The translations under genes and the position numbers were made by a program. Positions 10,790-20,247 of a stretch of 64,000 nt of DNA are shown one piece after another (the stretch's first letter is position 1; each line of letters starts with the position of its first letter). Location: NCBI RefSeq assembly GCF_005671395.1, contig NZ_CP040428.1, forward strand, positions 186,001-250,000, in the 5' to 3' direction. Below the pieces are notes generated by a model, which was not told the DNA's origin, searched no databases, and saw only the letters and a program-made list of their open reading frames with translations. Origin of the DNA: Jejubacter calystegiae. GTDB lineage: Bacteria; Pseudomonadota; Gammaproteobacteria; Enterobacterales; Enterobacteriaceae.

Positions 10790-11989
10790 CTATCGTAACC
10801 AGTCAGGCAAATCATTCAGCCCCATCGCCTGACGGATAAGCTGAGGCTTCACGCCGGGCAGCGTATCGGCCAGTTTCAGACCCACATCGCGCAGCAGCTT
10901 CTTCGCCGGATGTTGACCTGCAAATAGCTCCCGGAAGCTCTGCATGCCCGCCAGCATCAGCGCGGCGCTGTGCTTACGGCTGCGCTCGTAGCGGCGCAGA
11001 TAGAGGTGCTGACCAATATCCTTACCGCCAGCGTGCAACCTGCGCAGCTCATGCATCAGCTCCGCGGCATCCATAAAGCCCAGGTTTACCCCCTGCCCCG
11101 CCAGCGGATGAATGGTGTGCGCGGCATCACCCAATAATGCCAGACGATGCGCGGCAAACTGGCGAGCGTAGCGGCCAGTTAGCGGGAAGACCTGACGTTC
11201 GCTTTCAAGCTGGCATAACCCCAGGCGCATATCGAATGCCACCGACAGCGCCTGATTAAAGGCCGCTTCATCGGCCTGCTGTAGCCGCTCTGCTTCCAGC
11301 GGCGGCAGCGACCAGACAATGGAGCACAGATGGGGATCGTTCAGAGGCAGAAATGCCAGAATACCATCGCCGTGAAACACCTGACGCGCCACAGCGCCGT
11401 GAGGCTCCGCGCTACGAATGGTGGCGACCAGTGCATGATGCCGGTAGTCCCAGAAGGTGAGAGGAATATCGGCCTGCTGGCGCAGCCAGGAGTTAGCGCC
11501 GTCGGCCCCCACCACCAGTCGGGCGGTCAGCATATTGCCATCTTTCAGGGTCAGGAAGGCTTCGTTTTCTCCCCAGGCGACCTGCTGCATTTGCGCAGGC
11601 GCCAGCAGCGTTACGTCGTTGCACTGCTGCGCCTGTTGCCACAACGCCTGGTGAATCACGGCGTTTTCGATGATGTAGCCCAGATGGCTGAAGCCAAAGC
11701 TGTTGTCATCGAAGGCAATGCGCCCGAAGCTGTCGCTGTCCCACACTTCCATACCGTGATAGCAACTGGCGCGCTGCAAAATGGTCGGCCATACGCCAAG
11801 GCGGGTCAGCAATTTCTCGCTGGCGCCGTTGATCGCCGATACCCGCAGCGCCGGAGGCGCCTGAGGGTCCAGCGCTTCCGGCGCCTGCTGTTCCAGAACG
11901 GCAACACGCAGGCCACTGCCCTCCAGACCGCAGGCAAGGGCCAGCCCCACCATGCCGCCACCGACAATTGCCACATCTACGCTTTGCAC
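10790..11989 (-). CDS. ubiI: 2-polyprenylphenol C5-hydroxylase UbiI (VisC)
   Basis: This 399-residue FAD monooxygenase performs the C5-hydroxylation step of aerobic ubiquinone biosynthesis. The FAD-binding VAIVGGGMVGLALA is at the N-terminus, an internal VGADGANSWLR (DG motif) follows, and LLGDAAHTIHPLAGQGVNLG supplies the GD motif. Length and sequence fit E. coli UbiI. It is the last gene of ygfB-pepP-ubiH-ubiI, 11 bp after ubiH, in the conserved order. A hairpin follows the stop. Confidence 0.96.
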   Translation of the reverse strand: MQSVDVAIVGGGMVGLALACGLEGSGLRVAVLEQQAPEALDPQAPPALRVSAINGASEKLLTRLGVWPTILQRASCYHGMEVWDSDSFGRIAFDDNSFGFSHLGYIIENAVIHQALWQQAQQCNDVTLLAPAQMQQVAWGENEAFLTLKDGNMLTARLVVGADGANSWLRQQADIPLTFWDYRHHALVATIRSAEPHGAVARQVFHGDGILAFLPLNDPHLCSIVWSLPPLEAERLQQADEAAFNQALSVAFDMRLGLCQLESERQVFPLTGRYARQFAAHRLALLGDAAHTIHPLAGQGVNLGFMDAAELMHELRRLHAGGKDIGQHLYLRRYERSRKHSAALMLAGMQSFRELFAGQHPAKKLLRDVGLKLADTLPGVKPQLIRQAMGLNDLPDWLR

Positions 11990-12000
11990 TATGACTCTCC

Positions 12001-13179
12001 TTAACGAACCACCCTACCCAGGGTACGATGCGCCAGCGCATCGCGCACCGGCGTAAGATAATCCATGGCCATCAAGCCAAGATTGCGCCCCACCACCAGC
12101 GGCGCCCAGCGATTGGCGAAGAGCTGCACCAGGCCGTCGGTCACACCAACGGTGGCGGCCCGGTCCTGGCGACGGCGGGACTGATAACGTTCCAGCACCG
12201 GCCACAGACCGATATCCTCGCCCTGACGCCAGGCGGCTGTCAGAGTTTCAGCCAGCGTCATCACATCGCGCATGCCCAGGTTAAATCCCTGACCGGCAAT
12301 GGGATGCAGCGTCTGGGCCGCATTTCCCACCAACGCCAGGCGATGGGTGGCTTTACGATCGGCACGGGTCAGCGCCAGCGGATAACTGCTGCGCGCGCCT
12401 GCCTGCGTAATACGCCCCAGGCGCCAGCCGAAGGCGCGCTGAAGCTCATCGCAGAAGCGTTCATCGCTCCAGGCCATCACCGTTTCCTGACGGTCGCGAC
12501 GGTGGCACCACACCAGCGAACAGCGATTTTGCGACATCGGCAGCATCGCCAGCGGCCCCTCGGAGGTGAAACGTTCCCAGGCGCGTCCCTGGTGCGGCAG
12601 CGCGGTGGTCACATTGGCGATCACGGCGACCTGGTCGTAATCCTGCTGGCTCCAGCGGATGCCGCAACCGGCGGCCAGCGGCGAGCGCGAACCGTCCGCC
12701 GCCACCAGCACCTGGCCGGTCAGCGTCTTCCCGCTTTCCAGCGTGACCGTCACCTCCTGCTGCGTGCGATGGCTACCCGCAACCCGGTCGGGGCAGTAGA
12801 GCGTCACACCCGGCGCCTCGCGCAAAAGATTAAACAGGCGCAGCCCGACCTCATGGAGTTCCACCACCTGGCCCAGCGCCTCGGTCTGATAGTCGCGCGC
12901 CTCCAGAATCACCGCGCCAGCATGGCCGCGATCGCTGACCTGGACCTGCTCAATGGCGGTACCACAGCCGGAAAGCGCGGGCCAGATACCGATCTGCGCC
13001 AGTAACCGGCAGGTGCCTTCGGCCAGCGCAATGGCCCGGGCATCAAACCCCGGATGAGCCTGTGACTCAGGCGCATGCGCTTCCACCAGATGCACCGGAA
13101 GCTGGCCGCCGCTTAACTGCGACAGGGCCAGCGCGAGGGTAGCGCCGGTCATCCCTCCGCCAACAATAATCACACTCAT
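12001..13179 (-). CDS. ubiH: 2-octaprenyl-6-methoxyphenol hydroxylase UbiH
   Basis: UbiH is a 392-residue FAD monooxygenase of the same family as UbiI that hydroxylates C1 in ubiquinone synthesis, within the cytoplasmic Ubi complex. The FAD motif IIVGGGMTGATLALAL is at residues 4-19. VAADGSRSPLA and LVGNAAQTLHPIAGQGFNLG are the DG and GD-type motifs; the latter reads GN rather than GD. Its start overlaps the end of pepP by four bases (ATGA), so translation is probably coupled. Confidence 0.96.
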   Translation of the reverse strand: MSVIIVGGGMTGATLALALSQLSGGQLPVHLVEAHAPESQAHPGFDARAIALAEGTCRLLAQIGIWPALSGCGTAIEQVQVSDRGHAGAVILEARDYQTEALGQVVELHEVGLRLFNLLREAPGVTLYCPDRVAGSHRTQQEVTVTLESGKTLTGQVLVAADGSRSPLAAGCGIRWSQQDYDQVAVIANVTTALPHQGRAWERFTSEGPLAMLPMSQNRCSLVWCHRRDRQETVMAWSDERFCDELQRAFGWRLGRITQAGARSSYPLALTRADRKATHRLALVGNAAQTLHPIAGQGFNLGMRDVMTLAETLTAAWRQGEDIGLWPVLERYQSRRRQDRAATVGVTDGLVQLFANRWAPLVVGRNLGLMAMDYLTPVRDALAHRTLGRVVR

Positions 13180-14489
13180 GCGCGCGCCGCCGCCATCAGG
13201 GCTTCAATATCTTCCGCCCGTTTCACCACGCTGTCCGTCAGGTTCTGATTGCCGGTTTCAGTAATCACAATATCGTCTTCGATACGAATGCCGATACCGC
13301 GATATTGAGCCGGAACATCGGCATCAGGCGCAATATAGAGCCCGGGCTCCACGGTCAGCACCATGCCAGCTTCCAGTGGGCGCGAACGATCCGGGCCATA
13401 TTCGCCTACGTCGTGAACGTCCAGCCCCAGCCAGTGGCTCAGTCCGTGCATAAAGAAACGCCGGTGGGCGTTCTCTTCCATTAACTGTTCCACGCTCCCC
13501 TGCAGAATACCCAGTCGGACCAGACCGCTAAGCATAATTTTCACCACTTCGCTGGTGACATCCTGAATGGTGGTACCGGGGCGGTATAATCTGAGCGCGG
13601 TTTCCAGCGATTCCAGCACGATGTCGTAGATGGCGCGCTGCGGCGCGCTAAAACGACCGCTGACCGGGAAGGTACGGGTAATATCACCCGCATAGCCCTG
13701 ATATTCGCAGCCCGCGTCAATCAACACCAGGGAACCATCGCGTAATTCGCTTTCATTCTCGGTGTAGTGCAGGATACAGCCATTTTCCCCCGAACCCACG
13801 ATGGTGTTGTAAGAGGGATAACGGGCACCATGACGGTTAAATTCGTGATGAATTTCGCCTTCCAGATGGTACTCAAACATACCGGCACGGCATTTTTCCA
13901 TGGCGCGGGTATGGGCCAGCGCCGAGATCTCACCGGCGCGTTTCAGTACCGCTATCTCTTCCGGCGATTTAAACAGGCGCATTTCGTGCACCCAGGGGCG
14001 CCAGTCGGTTAACGTGGCGGGGGCACTCAGATTCTGGCGCGAGCCCTGGCGCAGCTTTTCCAGCGCGCCAAACACAATCTGATCGGCATAGGGATAAAGC
14101 CCCTGCGCGTGATAGACCACATCCAGACCATTCAGCAACTGCCCGAGCTGAGCATTGACTTCACTCCAGGCCAGGGCGCGATCGACCCCTAGCTTTTGCG
14201 GTGCGGCTTCCTGACCCAGACGGCGGCCAAACCAGATCTCGGCGTTTTTGTCGCGAACGCGATTAAACAGTACGCTGTGATTGTGGCTTTCATTACTCTT
14301 AATCAGAACCAGCAGCGCTTCCGGCTCGTTAAAACCGGTGAAGTACCAGAAATCGCTGTTCTGGCGATAGGGGTACTCACTGTCAGCGCTGCGGGTAGCT
14401 TCCGCTGCAGCGAAAATCAACGCGGCGCTGCCGGGCGCCATCTGCGCCAGCAGCGCCTGACGGCGACGCAAAAACTCTTGCTGTGTCAT
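13176..14489 (-). CDS. pepP: Xaa-Pro aminopeptidase P
   Basis: PepP removes N-terminal residues that precede proline. The 437-residue protein has the creatinase N-domain followed by the pita-bread metallopeptidase fold. Metal ligands are visible in LIDAGCEYQGYAGDITRTFP (two Asp), HGLSHWLGLDVHD (His), VLTVEPGLY (Glu) and GIRIEDDI (Glu). E. coli PepP is four residues longer. It lies 15 bp after ygfB and overlaps ubiH by four bases. Confidence 0.97.
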   Translation of the reverse strand: MTQQEFLRRRQALLAQMAPGSAALIFAAAEATRSADSEYPYRQNSDFWYFTGFNEPEALLVLIKSNESHNHSVLFNRVRDKNAEIWFGRRLGQEAAPQKLGVDRALAWSEVNAQLGQLLNGLDVVYHAQGLYPYADQIVFGALEKLRQGSRQNLSAPATLTDWRPWVHEMRLFKSPEEIAVLKRAGEISALAHTRAMEKCRAGMFEYHLEGEIHHEFNRHGARYPSYNTIVGSGENGCILHYTENESELRDGSLVLIDAGCEYQGYAGDITRTFPVSGRFSAPQRAIYDIVLESLETALRLYRPGTTIQDVTSEVVKIMLSGLVRLGILQGSVEQLMEENAHRRFFMHGLSHWLGLDVHDVGEYGPDRSRPLEAGMVLTVEPGLYIAPDADVPAQYRGIGIRIEDDIVITETGNQNLTDSVVKRAEDIEALMAAARA

Positions 14490-14504
14490 AGCACCTCCTG
14501 AAGT

Positions 14505-15083
14505 TTAATGAAGCGTCGGTTTCTGTACCTCCGGCGCGGTGGGTGCCGGGCGGTTGAAGGTGTCGTGGCAGAGTAACGCAGCAACTCGCACATACTCGAT
14601 GACCTCCTCCAGCGACATTTCCAGCTCTTCCTGATCTTCGTCCTCGTCATAGCCCAACTGGGCGATGCTACGCAGATCGTCGATCGCCTCGCCAGTTTCC
14701 CCTTTGACCTTGTCCAGGCCAGGCTGTGACACGCCAAGGCCCAGCAGGAAGTGGTTAACCCACCCCGCCAGCGCATCAGCGCGATCGAAGACGCTGGCCT
14801 CTTCAGCAGGAAGAAAAAGCTGAAAATTAAAGCCGTCATCCTCCAGCGTTTCACCGGTGGCAGAGTGCATCTGACCCAGGGTATCGCTAAGATCCTTACT
14901 GAAAGCCAGACCTTCGTTGGTGAGTTCGTGCAGCAGCGTCCGCCAGCTGGCGTCTTTATTGCCGCCGCATAGCATTCCGCTGATCAGACCGTGCATTTCC
15001 GCGGGAGTCAGTCCCACGCCCTGTTGGTTGAGCAGCTGGCCGAGCGCGTCGTAACCAGGCATAGCGTTGTTTTGTATAGACAT
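14505..15083 (-). CDS. ygfB: UPF0149 family protein YgfB
   Basis: YgfB is a conserved small acidic protein of the UPF0149 family, 192 residues here. The start at 15083 gives [14 protein letters not shown], matching the E. coli start; an ATG two codons upstream is possible. The C-terminal half is strongly acidic ([19 protein letters not shown]) and ends [10 protein letters not shown] as in E. coli. In Pseudomonas aeruginosa a YgfB homologue modulates ampDh3 and beta-lactam resistance; a role here is not established. It heads the ygfB-pepP-ubiH-ubiI operon, divergent from zapA. Confidence 0.94.
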   Translation of the reverse strand: MSIQNNAMPGYDALGQLLNQQGVGLTPAEMHGLISGMLCGGNKDASWRTLLHELTNEGLAFSKDLSDTLGQMHSATGETLEDDGFNFQLFLPAEEASVFDRADALAGWVNHFLLGLGVSQPGLDKVKGETGEAIDDLRSIAQLGYDEDEDQEELEMSLEEVIEYVRVAALLCHDTFNRPAPTAPEVQKPTLH

Positions 15084-15252
15084 GCGCATTCGTCGTCGTT
15101 GGGAGGAAGAGTTCTATGGTATGCTACCATCATGAACCCCGGAGATACCAGAAAAGGGCTTGTATCTTCGATGTGGTGTAGCTTATAGTGACGCCCCTTC
15201 GCCGCCCCGGGCGGTGGTGGAAGGCTGGCAATCAAACAGCAGGAAGGTGGGC

Positions 15253-15582
15253 ATGTCTGTACAACCAGTCGATATCCAGATTTTTGGACGCTCCCTGCGG
15301 GTCAATTGTCCGCCCGAACAAAGGGATGCCCTGAACCGGGCTGCAGAAGAGCTCGATCAGCGGTTGCAGGATTTAAAAGAACGCACTAGAGTCACAAATA
15401 CTGAGCACCTGATTTTCATCGCCGCACTTAACGTGTGCTATGAACTGGCCCAGGAAAAGGGCAAGACCCAGGAATATGCTGATAGTATGGATCAGCGAAT
15501 TCGCATACTGCAGCAGACCATCGAACAGGCACTGCTTGAACAGGGTCGCAATTCAGAACGAACGGGTGCAAAGTTTGAATAA
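15253..15582 (+). CDS. zapA: cell division protein ZapA
   Basis: ZapA is a 109-residue protein that binds FtsZ and bundles its protofilaments at midcell. It begins [20 protein letters not shown] and has the long C-terminal coiled coil ([14 protein letters not shown]) that forms the tetramer. The ATG at 15253 follows AGGAAGG; the frame is open further upstream, but only this start matches the family. 6S RNA begins 42 bp after the stop, the conserved zapA-ssrS-fau order. Confidence 0.96.
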   Translation: MSVQPVDIQIFGRSLRVNCPPEQRDALNRAAEELDQRLQDLKERTRVTNTEHLIFIAALNVCYELAQEKGKTQEYADSMDQRIRILQQTIEQALLEQGRNSERTGAKFE

Positions 15583-15624
15583 CACTTCATGGTCGACTAT
15601 GGTAGAGTGACCCTGAAGGAAAAA

Positions 15625-15808
15625 ATTTCTCTGAGATGTTTGCAAGCGGGCCAGTCCCCTGAGCCGATATTTCATACCACAAGAATGTGACGATCCATGT
15701 TCGGTGAGCATGCCCGGTTCGCCCGGGAAGCCTTAAGAATATGACGATGCATTCACCTTGAACCACGGGTTCAAGGGTTACAGCCTGCGGCGGCATCTCG
15801 GAGATTCC
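15625..15808 (+). ncRNA. ssrS: 6S RNA
   Basis: The 184-nt sequence aligns base for base with E. coli 6S RNA at both ends: it starts ATTTCTCTGAGATG and ends CATCTCGGAGATTCC, which pair into the closing stem. The conserved GCAAGCGGGCCAGTCC, TTCATACCACAAGAATG and AACCACGGGTTCAAGGG blocks are present, with differences mainly in the apical part. 6S RNA mimics an open promoter and sequesters sigma-70 RNA polymerase in stationary phase. fau lies 31 bp downstream and is probably co-transcribed, as in E. coli. Confidence 0.98.
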
Positions 15809-15839
15809 CTCTCTTCTTTAACTACCATGACCCAACCGC

Positions 15840-16424
15840 ATGATCACTTCCCAGACTCGTCAACAAATTCGTCAGATGGTACGTGAACGTCGTCGCGCCT
15901 TAAGCGCCGACCAACAGCAGCTTGCAGCCCGTCAGGCCACCCAGCGGCTACTGGACTACGCGCCCGTGCGTCAGGCTAAGCGCATAGCGCTGTTTCTCTC
16001 TTTTGACGGCGAACTGGATACCCGCCCGGCCATTAAGGCGCTGTGGGCCGATAATCGTGAAGTCTATCTGCCGGTTCTTCACCCGTTCAGTACCGGTAAC
16101 CTGCTATTCCTGCGCTATACGCCGCAAACCGAACTCCGGGAAAACCGCCTGAAAATCGCCGAGCCTCCGCTGGACGTGCGTCAGGTGCTGGCGCTGGACG
16201 CCCTGGACGCCCTGGTCGTGCCGCTGGTCGCTTTCGACACCAGCGGTCAGCGTCTGGGCATGGGCGGCGGCTTTTACGATCGCACTTTACAAAACTGGCG
16301 CAGCCACGGCTTCGCGCCGGTGGGCTATGCGCATGATTGCCAGCAAGTGGAAAGCCTGCCGGTAGAGCACTGGGACATTCCGTTACCCGCGATGGTGACC
16401 CCTTCCCGGCTGTGGCAGTGGTAA
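15840..16424 (+). CDS. fau: 5-formyltetrahydrofolate cyclo-ligase (YgfA)
   Basis: This enzyme converts 5-formyl-THF to 5,10-methenyl-THF with ATP. The 194-residue protein contains the family signature LGMGGGFYDRTL and, near the C-terminus, PVGYAHDCQQVE and the DIPLPAMVTP motif. The N-terminal region ITSQTRQQIRQMVRERRRAL matches the family. The annotated ATG at 15840 sits just after an in-frame stop (15828-15830). A second ATG at 15827 would give MTQ, resembling other enterobacterial starts, but is in a different frame. Either the short start is real or one base is missing or extra near here. Confidence 0.93.
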   Translation: MITSQTRQQIRQMVRERRRALSADQQQLAARQATQRLLDYAPVRQAKRIALFLSFDGELDTRPAIKALWADNREVYLPVLHPFSTGNLLFLRYTPQTELRENRLKIAEPPLDVRQVLALDALDALVVPLVAFDTSGQRLGMGGGFYDRTLQNWRSHGFAPVGYAHDCQQVESLPVEHWDIPLPAMVTPSRLWQW

Positions 16425-16427
16425 TCG

Positions 16428-17312
16428 CTATTCCCCGCCACGCATCAGCGCCACCAGCTCTCTGGCCCCCTGCCCCAGCGGTTGCGCCTTATTCCATATC
16501 AGGTGCACCGGCAAACGCAGCGCATTCTCGGTATTACCGAATCGCAAACGTACCAGTTCTCCCTGGGCCAGCCTGTCAGCGATAAGCGTCTGGGGGAAAT
16601 TGCCCCAGCCCAGCCCGGCCTCCACCATCTCCAGCGCCATCGCGAAACTGTCAGCATACCAGCAGGAAGTCGCCACCTTCGCCCGGGCGTCCGCCAGCGG
16701 GCGATCGCGACTGGCCACCACAATCTGACGCACCTGAATTAAATCCTCCAGCCAGTGCGACGCTCCCTTTTCGGCAAGCAGCGGGTGATCCGCCGCCAGG
16801 GTTGCCACCAGCGCTTCATCATCCACCCACTGAAACTGCAGCTGCCCGTCGACCTGGAGGCCACCCCAGGCCAGCGCCAGACTGACGCGCTGCTGCTGCA
16901 ACAGGTGAACAATCTCATCCTGCGCTGCCTGAATCATCTCTACCTCCAGCAGCGGATAGCGTCGGGAGAGTTGATTCACCGCCCGCAGCAACGCCTGAGG
17001 ATTCACATCGGTGACCACACCGATGGACAACCGGCTCTCTAACCCCCGGGAAAGCGCCAGCGCATGGTTGTGCAACTGGGTCAGTTGGTCCTGCGTCGCT
17101 CTGACGTGCGGCGCCAGCGCCAGGGCCCGGTCGGTGGGCACCGGCTCACGGCGGCTGCGGTCAAACAACGCATAGCCCAGTTCCGCTTCCATATTCGCTA
17201 CCGCCATACTGACAGCGGAAGGCACCCGCCGCAGCGCCCGGGCTGCGGCGGAAAAAGAGCCATGATCCAGCACGGCCAGAAACAGTTCGATATTGTCACG
17301 GGTAAAGTACAT
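16428..17312 (-). CDS. LysR family transcriptional regulator
   Basis: A 294-residue LysR-type protein: helix-turn-helix at about residues 18-40 (FSAAARALRRVPSAVSMAVANME) and a substrate-binding domain after residue 90. The start at 17312 (MYFTRDNIELFLAV) gives the usual LysR N-terminus; a start at 17363 would add an atypical leader. It is divergent from a PACE efflux gene 107 bp away, the arrangement seen for the Acinetobacter aceI/aceR pair, so it probably controls that transporter. It converges with fau (3-bp gap). Confidence 0.88.
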   Translation of the reverse strand: MYFTRDNIELFLAVLDHGSFSAAARALRRVPSAVSMAVANMEAELGYALFDRSRREPVPTDRALALAPHVRATQDQLTQLHNHALALSRGLESRLSIGVVTDVNPQALLRAVNQLSRRYPLLEVEMIQAAQDEIVHLLQQQRVSLALAWGGLQVDGQLQFQWVDDEALVATLAADHPLLAEKGASHWLEDLIQVRQIVVASRDRPLADARAKVATSCWYADSFAMALEMVEAGLGWGNFPQTLIADRLAQGELVRLRFGNTENALRLPVHLIWNKAQPLGQGARELVALMRGGE

Positions 17313-17419
17313 AGCCCAACCTGTCAGTAGAATTGATAGCTCCTGACTTTTTCTGTCAGTCACGCTGAGGCAATCTTAGCGCCTATATCATCATCACGAA
17401 ACCGACTGAGAGGAATAAT

Positions 17420-17863
17420 GTGCAGGGTGTAAAACGCAAACTGGTCTATGTCACCGCTTATGAATTGATTGGAATGACGATCTCCGCGCTGGGGCTGGCA
17501 CTGCTTTCCGGCACCGCGCCCACCACCACCGGCCCGCTATCGGTGATTATTACCACCATCGCCGTATGCTGGAATTTCATCTGGAACACGCTGTTTGAGT
17601 GGTGGGAAAGCCGTCAGGCTTCGCGTACCCGCACCGTGAAGCGGCGTATTTTGCACGCGGTAGGTTTTCAGCTGACGCTGGTGATATTTCTGATCCCGCT
17701 GATCGCCTGGTGGATGGAGATTACCCTGGTGCAGGCCTTCCTGCTGGATATGGCGCTAATCGTCATCATCCCCTGCTATACCTTCATCTATAACTGGGCA
17801 TTCGATAAGCTGTTCGGCGTACCGGCTTCGGCACAGCCGGAAGTGGAAAGCGCGGCCCGATAA
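17420..17863 (+). CDS. PACE family multidrug/biocide efflux transporter
   Basis: This 147-residue membrane protein has four hydrophobic helices arranged as two tandem transmembrane-pair repeats. The motifs AYELIGMTISALGLAL, WNFIWNTLFEWWE, VGFQLTLVIFLIPL and YNWAFDKLF are characteristic of the proteobacterial antimicrobial compound efflux (PACE) family, whose founder AceI exports chlorhexidine. Family substrates also include acriflavine and short diamines. The start is GTG at 17420 behind GAGAGGA; an overlapping ATG at 17418 terminates after four codons. A divergent LysR gene is the likely regulator. This pair lies between fau and serA, where E. coli has none. Confidence 0.88.
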   Translation: MQGVKRKLVYVTAYELIGMTISALGLALLSGTAPTTTGPLSVIITTIAVCWNFIWNTLFEWWESRQASRTRTVKRRILHAVGFQLTLVIFLIPLIAWWMEITLVQAFLLDMALIVIIPCYTFIYNWAFDKLFGVPASAQPEVESAAR

Positions 17864-17870
17864 ACGGCAA

Positions 17871-17892
17871 AAAGGCCTCCGAAGAGGCCTTT
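17871..17892. terminator. bidirectional terminator between PACE gene and serA
   Basis: AAAGGCCTC and GAGGCCTTT form a nine-bp stem with a CGAA tetraloop. A-rich sequence on the left and T-rich on the right serve both converging genes. Confidence 0.85.
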
Positions 17893-17909
17893 GTTACGGA
17901 TGGCGCCAA

Positions 17910-19148
17910 TTAGTAGAGCAGGCGCGCGCGGATGGTGCCCGGAATCGCCTTCATGGCCAGCAGGGCATTTTCCGCCACCACTTCCGAGGCATCGATATCG
18001 ATAACCACATAACCCATATGCGGCGTAGTCTGCAGGTACTGGGCCGAGATATTAATGCCCTCGGCGGCAAAGATCTGGTTAATGGCCGTCAGCACCCCGG
18101 GGCGGTTTTCATGAATATGCAGCAGACGGCTCACGGTCGCGCCATGATGCGGCAGGGAAACTTCCGGGAAGTTCACCGCCGAAAGCGTGGAGCCGTTATC
18201 GGAGTACTTAGCCAGCTTACCGGCCACTTCCAGGCCGATATTCTCCTGCGCTTCCTGGGTGGAGCCGCCGATATGCGGCGTCAACAGCACATTGTCGAAC
18301 TCGCACAGCGGCGACAGGAAGGGATCGCTGTTGGTCGCAGGCTCGGTCGGGAAAACGTCGATAGCCGCACCGGCCAGGTGCTTACGGGAAAGCGCATCGC
18401 ACAGCGCCGGGATATCCACTACGGTGCCGCGTGAGGCGTTGATCAGCAGCGAGCCCGGCTTCATCAGCGCCAGCTCATGCTCACCAATCATATCTTTGGT
18501 GCTGGCGTTTTCCGGCACGTGCAGGCTCACCACATCGCTCATATTCAGCAGATCGGAAAGATGCTGCACCTGGGTGGCGTTGCCCAGCGGCAGTTTGCTT
18601 TCGATATCGTAGAAATAAACGTGCATGCCCAGCGATTCCGCCAGAATGCCCAGTTGGGTGCCGATGTGGCCATAGCCGATAATGCCCAGCTTTTTACCGC
18701 GCGCTTCAAAGCAGCCCGCCGCCTGCTTGTTCCAGACGCCGCGATGCGCTTTGGCATTCGCCGCCGGTACGCCGCGCAGCAGCAGCAGCAGTTCGCCAAT
18801 CACCAGCTCAGCAACCGAGCGCGTATTGGAGAACGGCGCGTTAAACACCGGCACACCGCGGCGGGCCGCCGCATCCAGATCCACCTGGTTGGTGCCGATA
18901 CAGAAACAGCCCACCGCTACCAGCTTTTCGGCCGCAGCGAAGATCTCTTCGGTCAGTTGAGTACGGGATCGGATTCCAATGAAGTGGGCATCGCGGATCG
19001 ACGCTTTCAGCGCATCGCTGTCCAGCGCCCCTTTATGATATTCAATGTTGGTGTAACCCGCGGCCCGCAGGTTATCCAGCGCTTTCTGATGCACGCCCTC
19101 CACCAGCAGGAATTTAATTTTCTCTTTCTCCAGTGATACTTTTGCCAT
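17910..19148 (-). CDS. serA: D-3-phosphoglycerate dehydrogenase
   Basis: SerA catalyses the first step of serine biosynthesis. The 412-residue protein has the NAD-binding motif LGIIGYGHIGTQLG, the catalytic Arg in INASRGTVVDIPAL, Glu in the IDVFPTEPA region and His in LLTPHIGGST. The C-terminal ACT domain (about residues 340-412, LHIHENRPGVLTAINQ) binds serine for feedback inhibition. E. coli SerA has 410 residues. It is followed by a terminator shared with the PACE gene. In E. coli serA is activated by Lrp. Confidence 0.98.
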   Translation of the reverse strand: MAKVSLEKEKIKFLLVEGVHQKALDNLRAAGYTNIEYHKGALDSDALKASIRDAHFIGIRSRTQLTEEIFAAAEKLVAVGCFCIGTNQVDLDAAARRGVPVFNAPFSNTRSVAELVIGELLLLLRGVPAANAKAHRGVWNKQAAGCFEARGKKLGIIGYGHIGTQLGILAESLGMHVYFYDIESKLPLGNATQVQHLSDLLNMSDVVSLHVPENASTKDMIGEHELALMKPGSLLINASRGTVVDIPALCDALSRKHLAGAAIDVFPTEPATNSDPFLSPLCEFDNVLLTPHIGGSTQEAQENIGLEVAGKLAKYSDNGSTLSAVNFPEVSLPHHGATVSRLLHIHENRPGVLTAINQIFAAEGINISAQYLQTTPHMGYVVIDIDASEVVAENALLAMKAIPGTIRARLLY

Positions 19149-19441
19149 TTCCCGACCCTGTCTTGTTGTAGATGCTGTGTCTTAACGACTGACTGAACAT
19201 AAGCTCGCCTTCTGTCAACATATCAAAAATAGCGGTCCCGGCAATATGAACGTTTGCGTGGTCTTTATTTAAGAAAAGTCATGATGATGCAAAAGCAGAA
19301 CAAAACGTTGTGTGATATAAATGTTACAGAACAAATGCGGGAGATGGGAAAAAGATGTGACATATGTCACTAAAAAAGCGATGTAAAAAATTTCTGGCAA
19401 ACCGGAGCATCATCTGCCCCGGCTCAGACAAAAAGCGGCGT
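19149..19441. promoter_or_regulatory. serA upstream region
   Basis: The 293-bp gap between serA and rpiA holds no gene. It is AT-rich from about 19220 to 19390, suiting an Lrp-responsive serA promoter, though no single box is clear. The rpiA end carries a hairpin described separately. Confidence 0.4.
19402..19422 (-). terminator. hairpin after rpiA
   Basis: CCGGAGCA pairs with TGCCCCGG (one G-U pair in RNA) around a five-base loop. On the rpiA-transcribed strand it is followed after several bases by a run of six T. Distance from the hairpin to the T-run is longer than ideal. Confidence 0.45.
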
Positions 19442-20101
19442 TTATTTTACGATTGTTTTTACGCCATCTTCGCGACCGATCAATGCCACATCGGCGCCAC
19501 GACGCGCAAACAGTCCTACGGTCACTACGCCGGGAATGGCGTTAATCGCATCTTCCAGCGCCACAGGGTCCAAAATTTCCAGGCCATGCACATCAAGAAT
19601 CACATTGCCGTTATCGGTCATCACGCCCTGACGGTATTCCGGGCGCCCCCCCAGCCTCACCAATTGACGCGCCACGCAGCTGCGAGCCATAGGAATAACC
19701 TCTACCGGCAGCGGAAAGTTACCCAGAATCGGCACCTGCTTGGAACTATCTGCGATACAGATAAACTTCCGCGCCACGGAGGCGATGATCTTTTCGCGCG
19801 TCAGCGCAGCGCCACCGCCCTTGATCATCTGCATCTGGTCGTTAATCTCATCCGCGCCATCCACGTAGATCCCCAGGGAGTCCACATCGTTGAGATCGAA
19901 CACCGGAATACCCAGTCCTTTAAGCTTTTCCGTTGAGGCGTCTGAACTTGATACCGCGCCTTCAATCTGGTGCTTCATGGTACCCAGCGCATCGATAAAA
20001 TGAGCGGCGGTGGAGCCGGTACCAACGCCCACAATAGTTCCCGGTTGTACGTACTGGAGAGCGGCCCAGCCGACCGCTTTTTTCAGTTCATCCTGCGTCA
20101 T
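19442..20101 (-). CDS. rpiA: ribose-5-phosphate isomerase A
   Basis: RpiA interconverts ribose-5-phosphate and ribulose-5-phosphate in the pentose phosphate pathway. The 219-residue protein equals E. coli RpiA in length. The phosphate-binding [16 protein letters not shown], the active site VDGADEIN, and [11 protein letters not shown] are all present. It is divergent from argP, as in E. coli. Confidence 0.98.
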   Translation of the reverse strand: MTQDELKKAVGWAALQYVQPGTIVGVGTGSTAAHFIDALGTMKHQIEGAVSSSDASTEKLKGLGIPVFDLNDVDSLGIYVDGADEINDQMQMIKGGGAALTREKIIASVARKFICIADSSKQVPILGNFPLPVEVIPMARSCVARQLVRLGGRPEYRQGVMTDNGNVILDVHGLEILDPVALEDAINAIPGVVTVGLFARRGADVALIGREDGVKTIVK

Positions 20102-20247
20102 GATGGTTATGCCTGTTCGTGAAAGATGTCGGCATTATAGTGCATGACGACACAAAAGTGGGCAGCCCGACGGCGATCCAGTACTGGATCAAGACCGAAA
20201 TTGTGTCATAGTGCTGGGCACGATAAAAACAGGAGTACAACACAACA

